Source: Phenylobacterium sp. (GTDB taxonomy: Bacteria; Pseudomonadota; Alphaproteobacteria; Caulobacterales; Caulobacteraceae). Taken from it: a stretch of 8,085 nt of DNA. Position numbers and translations under genes: made by a program. The stretch is from contig JAQGIX010000242.1 in assembly GCA_028290925.1 (NCBI GenBank), forward strand, positions 1 to 8,085, given 5' to 3'. Position 1 is the stretch's first letter, and the number at the start of each line of letters is the position of its first letter. Positions 1 through 6,793 of this stretch are shown piece by piece. Below the pieces are notes generated by a model. That model was given only the letters and a program-made list of their open reading frames with translations, made no database searches and had not been told where the DNA came from.

Positions 1-1073
1 TCATGGGTCCGGAGATCGCCGAACTCGAGACCGCCCTGGGGGCGTTCGGCGAGGCCCCCTTCGCGCTCACCTGCGGCTCGGGCACCGAGGCCCTGATCCT
101 GCCGCTGATGGCCTGGGGGATCGGGCCCGGCGACGCGGTGTTCTGCCCGTCCTTCACCTTCGCCGCGACCGCCGAGGTGATGCCGCTGGTGGGCGCCTCG
201 CCGGTGTTCGTCGACATCGACCCCGACACCTACAACATGGACGCCCGGAGCCTGCAGGCGGCCATCGAGGCGGTGAAGCGCGACGGCAAGCTGACGCCCA
301 AGGCGATCATCGCCGTCGACCTGTTCGGCCAGCCGGCCGACTATCCGGCCATCGCCGCGGTGGCCAAGACCCACGACCTGAAGCTGATCGCCGACTCGGC
401 CCAGGGCTTCGGCTGCACGCTCGCCGGCCACCACCCGATCCACTGGGCGGACGTGACCACCACCTCGTTCTTTCCGGCCAAGCCGCTGGGCGGCTACGGC
501 GATTCCGGGGCGGTGCTGTCGAAGGACGCGGGCTTCCACGACCTGCTGGTCTCGCTGCGGGTGCATGGCCAGGCGGTGAAGTCGGACATCGAGGGCAAGA
601 CCTTCGAGCACGATCCGAAGTACCTGAACGTGCGCGTCGGGATGAACGGGCGGATGGACACCATCCAGGCCGCGGTGCTGCTGCAGAAGCTGTCGATCTT
701 CGCCGACGAGGTCGCCGCCCGGAACCGGGTGGCCGACCGCTACGCCGAGGGCCTGGGCGACCTGGTCAAGGTCCCGCAGGTGACCCCCGGCGGGGTCTCG
801 GTCTGGGCGCAGTACACCATCGAGACGGCGAACCGCGACGGCCTGGCCGCGGCGCTGCGCGAGCAGGGCGTCCCGACCGCGGTCTACTATCCGATCCCGA
901 TCCACAGGCAGGGTGTCTATTCCGGCTATCCCGTGGCGCCCGGCGGCCTGCCGGTCACCGAGGCCAAGGCCGGCCGGGTCATCAGCCTACCGATGCACGC
1001 CTACCTGACGCAGGACGACCAGGACCAGGTGATCGCGGCGATCCGGGCGTTCGTGAAGAAGAACGCGGCCTGA
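1..1073 (+). CDS. DegT/DnrJ/EryC1/StrS-family PLP-dependent sugar aminotransferase (5' partial)
   Basis: This is a fold-type I PLP enzyme of the family that transaminates keto-sugar nucleotides for surface polysaccharide or modified-sugar synthesis. Residues are numbered from the Met at position 3. The cofactor-binding GSGTEA is at 25-30, the PLP Asp and Gln of DSAQ at 131-134, and the Schiff-base Lys at 160 in SFFPAKPLGGYGD. NVRVGMNGRMD and the YYPIPIHRQ segment near the end are also family hallmarks. The first two window bases (tc) fit the end of an Ile codon. Family members usually read '...GQ(Y/F)I-(M/N)GPE(I/V)ELE', so the Met at position 3 is probably internal and roughly 25 residues are missing upstream. 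The SFFPAKPLG style recalls WbpE/WlbC-type UDP-3-keto-glucuronate aminotransferases, but the substrate is inference. The C-terminus is complete, with TGA at 1071-1073. Confidence 0.95.
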   Translation, partial: MGPEIAELETALGAFGEAPFALTCGSGTEALILPLMAWGIGPGDAVFCPSFTFAATAEVMPLVGASPVFVDIDPDTYNMDARSLQAAIEAVKRDGKLTPKAIIAVDLFGQPADYPAIAAVAKTHDLKLIADSAQGFGCTLAGHHPIHWADVTTTSFFPAKPLGGYGDSGAVLSKDAGFHDLLVSLRVHGQAVKSDIEGKTFEHDPKYLNVRVGMNGRMDTIQAAVLLQKLSIFADEVAARNRVADRYAEGLGDLVKVPQVTPGGVSVWAQYTIETANRDGLAAALREQGVPTAVYYPIPIHRQGVYSGYPVAPGGLPVTEAKAGRVISLPMHAYLTQDDQDQVIAAIRAFVKKNAA

Positions 1074-1263
1074 GCGACTAGCTCTGCGCTGGCCCGCCCG
1101 GCGTCGCGTCGCTCGACGCGGTATTGGCAGCGCACGGCCGAGGCTGCGCGGGTCGAGGCCGATCCCGCTGGCGTGCATCGAGCCCCAGTCTTGCGAGGCG
1201 CGCCCGCGCCCCTTGCTTGCGATTTGAGAGTCCAACCATGTGCAGCTCCCCCGAGCGATGGCC

Positions 1264-1283
1264 AGGGCTAGCATAGCTTTTTT
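1264..1283 (+). terminator. Weak candidate terminator for the aminotransferase transcript
   Basis: AGGGCTA and TAGCTTT can form a 7-bp stem with a GCA loop. Two of the pairs are G-U, and the tract of six T at 1278-1283 partly belongs to the stem. Orientation suits a transcript coming from the + strand aminotransferase, but it sits about 190 nt after the stop and the stem is poor. Rho-dependent termination is equally plausible. Confidence 0.25.
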
Positions 1284-1333
1284 GTCCAGGTCTGTCGGAC
1301 GCCCGACGCGCGCGTTGCGTGGCGCGCCGGGAC

Positions 1334-1350
1334 TTACCCATTCTGGGTAA
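1334..1350. repeat. Perfect 7-bp inverted repeat with 3-nt spacer
   Basis: TTACCCA at 1334-1340 and TGGGTAA at 1344-1350 are perfect reverse complements around TTC. A further ACCC at 1353-1356 could pair instead with GGGT at 1345-1348, making two mutually exclusive stems. The element lies 33 bp past the stop of the patatin-like gene. It is not a classic intrinsic terminator: on the patatin strand the U-run precedes the stem, and on the + strand A residues follow it. Confidence 0.5.
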
Positions 1351-1383
1351 AAACCCGCGGCCGGCTGCGCGTCGAAGGCCCTT

Positions 1384-2268
1384 TCAAGCCCACCGCGCGG
1401 CGATCTCCGACGCCCGGGTCGCGCCTTGGGCGAGGCCGGCGCGCACGGCGTCGGGCCGGCGGCGGAAGTCCATCAGGTTGATCCCGAAGGCGGCCTGGCT
1501 GGCCTCGTCCGGGGTGACCAGCACCACCTCGGCGCCGCCCTCGCGCAGGCTGGCGATCTCCTCGTCGAGGCGCGCGGCGAGAGGGCCCGCGGCCGAGCCG
1601 CCGCCGATCCGCAGCGCGACGAGGACGACCAGATCGTGGCCGGTGGCGAGGTCGGCGTTGGTCGCCGAGCGCATGCCGCCGTCGATGTAGCGCCGGCCTT
1701 TCAGGGTCACCGGCGGATAGACGCCGGGCACGCTGCAGCTGGAGGCCACGGCCCGGGTGACGCCGACGCCGGAGTCCTTGGTCCACAGCTGGAAGCCGCC
1801 GGTCTCGGCGTCCACCGCCGTGCAGGCGAAGCCGCGCTCCGGCCAATGGTCCTCGGCCAGGCCCGCGAACGAGCGGCCGAAGCTGGCGATGAAGGCGGCC
1901 TCGTCCGGGGTCTGCGCGGCCAGCGCCCAATGGCCGATCTCGGCGCGCACCTCGGCCGGGTTCCGCAGCGAGCCCTGCGCCTCGGTCATCTTCTGCATCA
2001 GGAAGCTCAGGTCGGCCGGCCGGCGCTGCGGCGCGTCGGCGTTCGGCTCGGTCTCGGCGCGGGCCGCCTCCGCGAGGATCGGCTCGGCCAGCCGGCCGGC
2101 TTCGGCGCCCATGGCGAGCCTGGCGCCCACGAAGGATCCCGCCGAGGTGCCGAGGATGAAGTCGGCCGTCCCGAGGTCGACGCCGGCCTGCGCCAGCCCG
2201 GCGATCAGGCCGCATTCCCAGGCGATGCCCACCGGCCCGCCGCCGCCCAGCACGAGCGCTCGTGACAT
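1384..2268 (-). CDS. Patatin-like phospholipase / acyl hydrolase
   Basis: A 294-residue Ser-Asp dyad lipid acyl hydrolase of the patatin family. The N-terminal oxyanion-hole glycine loop GGGGPVG is at residues 8-14, the nucleophile elbow GTSAG at 40-44 puts the catalytic Ser at 42, and the dyad Asp is 196 in YIDGGMRS. The intervening SSCSVPGVYPPV segment is typical of bacterial patatins. There is no signal peptide or membrane span, so it is probably cytoplasmic or peripherally membrane-bound. The ATG at 2266-2268 is well placed after GGGAGGA (complement of 2276-2282), seven bases away. It follows the M28-like gene on the same strand after 71 bp and may be cotranscribed with it. The family hydrolyses phospholipids or other acyl esters; the actual substrate is unknown. 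Confidence 0.93.
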   Translation of the reverse strand: MSRALVLGGGGPVGIAWECGLIAGLAQAGVDLGTADFILGTSAGSFVGARLAMGAEAGRLAEPILAEAARAETEPNADAPQRRPADLSFLMQKMTEAQGSLRNPAEVRAEIGHWALAAQTPDEAAFIASFGRSFAGLAEDHWPERGFACTAVDAETGGFQLWTKDSGVGVTRAVASSCSVPGVYPPVTLKGRRYIDGGMRSATNADLATGHDLVVLVALRIGGGSAAGPLAARLDEEIASLREGGAEVVLVTPDEASQAAFGINLMDFRRRPDAVRAGLAQGATRASEIAARWA

Positions 2269-2339
2269 GCCGCATTCCTCCCGTTTCGATCAGCATCGGC
2301 GGGGCGGGGGCCCCTGTCCACGGCTTCGTTTTCCGAGGC

Positions 2340-3887
2340 TCAGTTCGCCGGTCGCAGCTCCGCCAGGGGCGTGCGCGACAGATCGAGCAGCATCTGGGTG
2401 AAGGCGACGGTCTCCCGGTGGATGCGGCCGTAGTCGACCTTGTCCGACGTCGTCACGCCCGGCCCCCAGTCGAGCAGGTAGTAGGGCCCGGTGATGTAGT
2501 TGACCGTCGGGATCCTGGCCCTGCCCCAGAAGTACTGCCCCTCTCCGGGCCAGACATTGTCGTTGGCGGTGCCCTTGCCGTTCGGGCTGGTGGGCAAGGC
2601 GACGCTGCTGGGCGCGGCGTCGGCGTCGCGCTGCATCTTCCGCGACGCGGCGATCAGGGCCGGGATATCCGGCGTGAACAGCGCCGCGGGCTCGAACTTT
2701 CCGGTGGCGACGAGCCGGCCGCCGGCGTCGGGGACCCACTCCTTGGCGCCGAGATGCTCGATCGTGATCGCCGCCGCGATGCGGGTCAGCAGGCCGTCGC
2801 CCGCATGCTTGTCGACGAAGCCCTCGATGCCGACCCCGCCGGCGAAATGGCCGGACGAGAGCATGATCATCACGCTGCGCGGCAATGAGGCCCTGGGAAG
2901 ACGCGCGAGATACTGCGCCATGTCGACGATGGCGTTGGGGCCGTTGTCCTCGATCCCGTTGGTGCCGTCGGTGTGGCTGTTGATGACCATGAGCTCGTCG
3001 CTCATTCCCGGGATGATCGCGATGAGGTTCCGGGTCTGGACGCTCTCGACCTTCGCCGGAAGCTTCAGCCTGAGCGATATATTCTGTGCGGCCAGCGCTT
3101 TCAGCTTCGCCCCGGCGGCTTCATCCACATAGAGCCCCGGAACCTTGTACAGGTCCCTGTCGTAGGGGACGTAGGTCATCGGCCGCTCGGTGATGGCGAC
3201 CATGCCGGCCGCGCCGGCCGCGTTGAGGGCCAGTTCCATCCTGTGGACGGCGCCGAAGTAGATGTACGGCCGGATCATCGGCGCGTTCTGATCGCGCTCG
3301 TGCCTCGGATCGTAGGCGCCGAGCGCGGTGGCGATGGTCAGCTTCTCGGCGACCGCAAACCGCGGGACATCGAAGACGACGATCTTGCCGGCGAGGCCGC
3401 TGTCCGGCTTGGCGCCCGGCGGCAGGTAGACCATGGGCGCGGTGATCCCCGCCGGCGGCGTGACGCCGGAGTACGGAATGTAGGACGCGGCCGGCACCGG
3501 GCCGGGATGGGCGCCGCCGACGATCTCCAGGCTCCAGGTGTTGGCGGTCCAGCGATCCAGCTTCACGGGCTCGAAATAGACCTCGCGCACCCCGGCGGCC
3601 TTCAGGCGCTGGGACAGCGCGCCGACATAGCGCTCATGGGCCGGGCCGCCCGTGGCGCGCAGGCCGCGACGGTCGAGGTCGACCTGCCACCTGCGAAGCT
3701 GCGCGGTCGAGAGGAACTGGGCGCCGTCGACCTTGACGGCGGCCGCGGCGTTCAAGGCGGCCTTCGGCCAGGCCACGCGCTCGCGGCCCTGACCCGCGGC
3801 GACCGCGGTTCCGCAGCCCGCCGCGACCGCGATCGAAAGGACGAGCGCGCCTATGCGATGCACAGTTCGGGGGTTCGGCGGCGTCAT
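2340..3887 (-). CDS. Exported PA-domain / M28-family peptidase-like protein with non-canonical active site
   Basis: A 515-residue protein resembling zinc aminopeptidases of family M28. The Met at 3887 is chosen because AAGGAG (complement of 3895-3900) lies seven bases upstream; an in-frame Met eight codons earlier would lie beyond this site. Residues 11-31 form a hydrophobic signal peptide. Cleavage after AVA (28-30) by signal peptidase I is likely, although AAGC ending at Cys25 makes a weak lipobox. A PA-like domain spans about 150-250. The metallopeptidase core has HTD at 305-307 and EDNG at 313-316. Where family members carry Glu-Glu there is SGHFAG (344-349), and the usual C-terminal His ligand is not evident in YYLLDWGPG (469-477). 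It may be inactive or use a changed metal site. The reading frame stays open upstream to 5906, but only this part is coding. Confidence 0.88.
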   Translation of the reverse strand: MTPPNPRTVHRIGALVLSIAVAAGCGTAVAAGQGRERVAWPKAALNAAAAVKVDGAQFLSTAQLRRWQVDLDRRGLRATGGPAHERYVGALSQRLKAAGVREVYFEPVKLDRWTANTWSLEIVGGAHPGPVPAASYIPYSGVTPPAGITAPMVYLPPGAKPDSGLAGKIVVFDVPRFAVAEKLTIATALGAYDPRHERDQNAPMIRPYIYFGAVHRMELALNAAGAAGMVAITERPMTYVPYDRDLYKVPGLYVDEAAGAKLKALAAQNISLRLKLPAKVESVQTRNLIAIIPGMSDELMVINSHTDGTNGIEDNGPNAIVDMAQYLARLPRASLPRSVMIMLSSGHFAGGVGIEGFVDKHAGDGLLTRIAAAITIEHLGAKEWVPDAGGRLVATGKFEPAALFTPDIPALIAASRKMQRDADAAPSSVALPTSPNGKGTANDNVWPGEGQYFWGRARIPTVNYITGPYYLLDWGPGVTTSDKVDYGRIHRETVAFTQMLLDLSRTPLAELRPAN

Positions 3888-4103
3888 GGTCGCACTCCTT
3901 GGCAGGCGCATTCGGGCAGGCTGTGGCGGCCCCGCGGCGAGCCCCGCTTCGCCTTGCCAGACGGGTGGCATCGGAGCGAGAGGATTGGTGGACAGCCCGA
4001 CGCCGATCCGCGGCCGACCAGCTGCCCGCGCCCTCCCCTTGCATCGCCAGCATGGCCGTGGGATGCGTGAAGTCAAACAGATGTTTAGATGGGAGGAGCT
4101 CGT
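3888..4103. promoter_or_regulatory. Divergent promoter region between M28-like gene and quinone oxidoreductase operon
   Basis: This 216-bp non-coding gap must hold promoters for both divergent units. No convincing -35/-10 pair is visible by eye: TTGCAT at 4039-4044 has no good partner 17 bp downstream. The last 30 bp before the quinone oxidoreductase gene are AT-richer and contain an imperfect palindrome at 4075-4086 followed by a strong ribosome binding site at 4091-4098. Confidence 0.55.
4075..4086. promoter_or_regulatory. Candidate operator: AAACA-GA-TGTTT
   Basis: Five-base arms AAACA (4075-4079) and TGTTT (4082-4086) flank GA in an otherwise GC-dominated gap. The site lies five bases before the ribosome binding site of the quinone oxidoreductase gene. 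Short AT-rich inverted repeats of this sort are common operators for TetR-family repressors, which often control MDR/SDR operons. A 12-bp match of this quality could also occur by chance. Confidence 0.3.
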
Positions 4104-5069
4104 ATGAAGGCTGCGGTCTACTACGAGAACGGCGGGCCGGACGTGTTCCGCTACGAGGACGTCGCCGACCCCGACTGCCATGCCAAGGGCGTGGTGATCC
4201 GCGTCGAGGCGGTGTCCATCGAAGGCGGCGACACGCTCAACCGATTGCGCGGCGCGTTGGTCACCAAGCCCCACGTTGTCGGCTACCAGGCGGCCGGCGA
4301 GATCGTGCAGATCGGCGAGGCGGTGACCAACCTCAAGGTCGGCCAGAAGGTGGTGACCACCGGGGCGTTCGGCAGCCACGCGACCTTGCGCGCCGTCGCC
4401 GCCCGCTCCGCCTGGCCGATCCCCGAGGGCATGGATGTGCGGGTCGCGGCCTGCGTGCCGATTCCGTTCGGCACGGCGCACGAGTGTTTGTTTGAATTCG
4501 GTAGGTTGCAGAAAGGCGAGGTGGTGCTGGTGCAGGCCGGCGCCTCGGGCGTGGGCATCGCCGCCATCCAGCTCGCCGCCCGGGCCGGGGCCGCGATGGT
4601 GCTGGCCACCGCTTCGTCGGATGAGCGGCTGGAGAAGCTGAAGGGCCTCGGCCTGACCCACGGCATCAACTACGACCGCGACGACGTGGTCACCGAGGTG
4701 ATGCGGCTCACCGACAACAAGGGCGCCGACGTGATCGTCGATCCGGTGGGCGGCGCCATCCTGCAGTCCTCGATCCTGTCGCTGGCCTATCGCGGCCGGG
4801 TCTCGATGGTCGGCCAGGCCGGCCGCGAGCCGATGAAGGTCGACGTCTCCACCATGATGGGCGGCAACCGCTCGCTCTCCGGGGTCTTCCTGGGCGCCGA
4901 GATCGGCACCGACCGGGTCTACAACCTGATCCAGGGCCTGATCGGCGACGTGGCCAAGGGCGAGCTGAAGGTGGTCATCGACCGCGCCTTCAAGCTGTCG
5001 GAGGCCGCCGAGGCCCACCGCTACATCGAGAGCCGCCAGGCGGTCGGAAGAGTCCTGCTGGTTCCGTGA
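4104..5069 (+). CDS. Zinc-independent quinone oxidoreductase-like MDR dehydrogenase
   Basis: A 321-residue medium-chain dehydrogenase/reductase, the usual length for NAD(P)H:quinone reductase-like enzymes that reduce quinones or alpha,beta-unsaturated carbonyls. The GroES-like N-terminal domain covers about 1-125, with VVGYQAAGEIVQIG at 58-71. The Rossmann domain has the nucleotide loop AGASGVGIAAIQLA at 145-158, and the C-terminus closes with the characteristic VGRVLLVP. The Cys clusters of zinc-dependent alcohol dehydrogenases are absent. The ATG at 4104 follows GGGAGGAG at 4091-4098; an ATG five codons earlier (4089) overlaps that ribosome binding site and is unlikely to be used. It is the first gene of a + strand run and is divergent from the M28-like gene. 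Codons around 4484-4514 are unusually AT-rich for this gene. Confidence 0.94.
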   Translation: MKAAVYYENGGPDVFRYEDVADPDCHAKGVVIRVEAVSIEGGDTLNRLRGALVTKPHVVGYQAAGEIVQIGEAVTNLKVGQKVVTTGAFGSHATLRAVAARSAWPIPEGMDVRVAACVPIPFGTAHECLFEFGRLQKGEVVLVQAGASGVGIAAIQLAARAGAAMVLATASSDERLEKLKGLGLTHGINYDRDDVVTEVMRLTDNKGADVIVDPVGGAILQSSILSLAYRGRVSMVGQAGREPMKVDVSTMMGGNRSLSGVFLGAEIGTDRVYNLIQGLIGDVAKGELKVVIDRAFKLSEAAEAHRYIESRQAVGRVLLVP

Positions 5070-5090
5070 GTTCGCTCTATGTGGTCCCGG

Positions 5091-5109
5091 TTTCGGCCGG
5101 GGGCCGAAG
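5091..5109 (+). repeat. Intercistronic stem-loop between quinone oxidoreductase and hydrolase genes
   Basis: TTCGGCC (5092-5098) and GGCCGAA (5102-5108) form a perfect 7-bp stem with a GGG loop, extendable by a T-G wobble. There is no U-run after it, so it is not an intrinsic terminator. In the 72-bp gap of a likely operon it could protect the upstream message end or tune relative expression; this role is inference. Confidence 0.45.
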
Positions 5110-5141
5110 GCCGCGATGACACTGGAAATATGGAGAACCCC

Positions 5142-5984
5142 ATGCCGCGTGCGACCAACGGCGCCGTCGAGATCGAGTACGAGACCTTTGGCGACGACCG
5201 CCCCGAAGCGGTGATCCTGATCAACGGCCTGGGCTCGCAGATGACCCGCTGGCCGGTCGCCTTGTGCGAGAAGCTGGTGGCCAGGGGCTACCGCGCCATC
5301 CGCTTCGACAACCGCGACGTGGGCCTTTCCACCTGGCTGGATGGCCAGGGCTATTCGATCTCCGACATGGCCAATGACGCGATCGCCGTCATGGACGCGG
5401 CGGGCGTGAAGAAGGCCCATGTGGCCGGGGTCTCCATGGGCGGGATGATCACCCAGACGGTGGCCATCGAGCATCCAGAACGTGTGGCCTCGATCACCTC
5501 CATCATGTCGGCCACCGGCGCGCCGGGGACGATGGATTCCACGCCGGAGGCCGCCGCCGTGCTCAACGTGCCGCCGCCGGACCCGAAGGCCGACTTCGAG
5601 GTGTTCGTGGCGCACGGCATCAAGAACGCGCGGACCATCGGCAGCCCGGCCTATCCCTGGGACGACGATTTCCTGCGCGAGCGGGTGATCGCGGAATACC
5701 GCCGGGCCTTCAACCCGGCCGGCGTCGGCCGGCAGATGGCGGCGATCCGCGCCGACGGCGACCGCACCGAGCGGCTGAAGACGCTGAACGTGCCGGCGGT
5801 CGTCCTGCATGGCGCGGCCGATCCGCTGCTCAAGCCCTACGGCGGCGAGCAGACCGCCCAGGCCATCCCGGGCGCGGAGCTGCGCATCATCGCGGGCATG
5901 GGCCACGACCTGCCGCCCGCGCTCTACGACACCATCGTCGAGGCCATCGTCGCCGCCGCGGCGCGCGCCAAAGCCGCGACCTGA
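5142..5984 (+). CDS. Alpha/beta-fold hydrolase (esterase/lipase-like)
   Basis: A 280-residue alpha/beta hydrolase with the full triad. The nucleophile is Ser98 in GVSMGG (96-101), the acid is Asp227 in HGAADPLL, and the base is His255 in AGMGHDLP. The oxyanion-hole strand reads ILINGLGSQ (25-33), and RFDNRDVGLS (54-63) is typical of the RdmC/aclacinomycin methylesterase-like branch. The cap region lies at about 125-200. There is no signal peptide, so it is probably cytoplasmic. Three in-frame ATGs are possible (5079, 5130, 5142); 5142 is preferred because GGAG at 5132-5135 is correctly spaced and the conserved fold begins right after it. It lies 72 bp after the quinone oxidoreductase and 23 bp before the SDR gene, so cotranscription is likely. 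An ester or thioester substrate is inferred; epoxide or C-C hydrolysis cannot be excluded. Confidence 0.93.
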   Translation: MPRATNGAVEIEYETFGDDRPEAVILINGLGSQMTRWPVALCEKLVARGYRAIRFDNRDVGLSTWLDGQGYSISDMANDAIAVMDAAGVKKAHVAGVSMGGMITQTVAIEHPERVASITSIMSATGAPGTMDSTPEAAAVLNVPPPDPKADFEVFVAHGIKNARTIGSPAYPWDDDFLRERVIAEYRRAFNPAGVGRQMAAIRADGDRTERLKTLNVPAVVLHGAADPLLKPYGGEQTAQAIPGAELRIIAGMGHDLPPALYDTIVEAIVAAAARAKAAT

Positions 5985-6007
5985 TTCAACCCAACAAGGA
6001 GATATCC

Positions 6008-6793
6008 ATGGGACGTCTGGAAGGCCGCTCGGCCGTGATCACCGGCGCGGCCAGCGGCATCGGCCGCGCGGCGGCGAAGATCTTCGCGGGCGAAGGCGCC
6101 AGCGTGGTCTGCGTCGACAGGGCCGAGGCGGTGGCCGAGACCGCCAAGGCGATCACCGAGGCCGGCGGCAAGGCCGTGGCGCTGGTCGGCGACGCCGCCG
6201 ACGAGGGCTTCGTGAAAACCTATCTGCAGCGCGCGGTCGCCGAGTTCGGCGGCCTCGACGTGGTCTGGGCCAACGCCGGCATCTCCGGCGGCTGGACGCC
6301 GATGCAGGAGCAGGACGCCGCCCACTGGGCCGAGATCGTCCGGGTCAACCTGATCGGTCACTTCCTGGCGCTGAAGCATGCGGCGCCGATCATGGTCGCC
6401 AAGGGCAAGGGCTCGATCATCATGACCACCTCGGTGGCCGGCATCCGCTCGGGCGCCGGCGGCATGCCCTATTCGGCCTCCAAGGCCGGGGTGATCAGCC
6501 TCGCCCAGACCGCCGCCAACGAGCTCTACGGCACCGGCGTCCGCGTCAACGCCATCTGCCCGGGGCTGATCGAGACCGGCATGACCCAGCCGATCTACGA
6601 CCAGGCCCGCGAGCGCGGCACCGACGACAAGATCGGCCAGCTCAATCCGCTGATACGCGGCGGCGAGCCCCACGAGATCGCCAACATGGGCCTGTTCCTG
6701 GCGTCGGACGAGGCCTCCGACGTCAACGGCCAGTTCATCGCGGTGGACGGAGGCCTGTCCTCCTCGCACCCGGTGGTCCGCCGCCGCCGGTGA
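6008..6793 (+). CDS. Short-chain dehydrogenase/reductase (classical SDR)
   Basis: A 261-residue classical SDR, a standard length for the family, which oxidises alcohols or reduces ketones with NAD(P). The cofactor loop TGAASGIG is at 12-19, NAG at 89-91, and the catalytic tetrad is Asn114, Ser142, Tyr155 and Lys159 (YSASK). Asp37 at the end of the second beta strand suggests NAD(H) rather than NADP(H). The structural CPG follows at 184-186 and VDGGLS at 247-251. The start is well supported by AAGGAG at 5996-6001. The tail ends in an Arg-rich stretch whose last codons overlap the start of the next gene by 4 bp. Its place after an alpha/beta hydrolase suggests it oxidises an alcohol released by hydrolysis, which is inference. 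Confidence 0.95.
   Translation: MGRLEGRSAVITGAASGIGRAAAKIFAGEGASVVCVDRAEAVAETAKAITEAGGKAVALVGDAADEGFVKTYLQRAVAEFGGLDVVWANAGISGGWTPMQEQDAAHWAEIVRVNLIGHFLALKHAAPIMVAKGKGSIIMTTSVAGIRSGAGGMPYSASKAGVISLAQTAANELYGTGVRVNAICPGLIETGMTQPIYDQARERGTDDKIGQLNPLIRGGEPHEIANMGLFLASDEASDVNGQFIAVDGGLSSSHPVVRRRR

Larger units (their letters stand above)
1074..1383. other. Gene-free convergent intergenic region
   Basis: This 310-bp gap lies between the converging aminotransferase (+) and patatin-like gene (-). Open frames cross it on both strands, but they are Arg/Ala-rich, lack good ribosome binding sites and resemble no family I know. It holds several small inverted repeats: GCTC-CCCC-GAGC at 1245-1256, a weak stem followed by T residues at 1264-1283, GTCGG-ACGC-CCGAC at 1294-1307, and the palindrome at 1334-1350. 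It could hold termination signals, a decayed gene or a small RNA; none can be shown from sequence alone. Confidence 0.6.

Noticed and set aside
1078..1341. An 87-codon minus-strand frame in the convergent gap.
   Set aside because: It is Arg-rich, has no recognisable domain and has no convincing ribosome binding site. I see no evidence that it is a gene or an identifiable remnant.
1334..1350. Palindrome considered as an intrinsic terminator of the patatin-like gene.
   Set aside because: On that strand the U-run is before the stem, not after it, and on the + strand A residues follow. It is kept only as an inverted repeat of unknown role.
1426..2265. Long plus-strand open frame antisense to the patatin-like gene.
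   Set aside because: It mirrors the real gene, has Ala/Gly/Arg/His-rich composition and no motif, and lacks a ribosome binding site. The minus frame has all patatin motifs.
4039..4067. TTGCAT with a 17-bp spacer considered as a promoter for the quinone oxidoreductase operon.
   Set aside because: The matching -10 position reads GATGCG, which is too far from any known consensus to support a call.
3888..5906. Minus-strand frame of the M28-like gene stays open for about 670 further codons upstream, antisense to the quinone oxidoreductase and hydrolase genes.
   Set aside because: The translation is His/Asp/Arg/Gly-rich with no domain, as expected when GC-rich genes are read in a complementary frame. 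A proper ribosome binding site and signal peptide mark the true start at 3887.
5809..6789. Plus-strand open frame leading into the histidine phosphatase that would make a 525-residue protein.
   Set aside because: The upstream part is Arg-rich out-of-frame translation of the hydrolase and SDR genes. The RHG motif places the true N-terminus at 6790.
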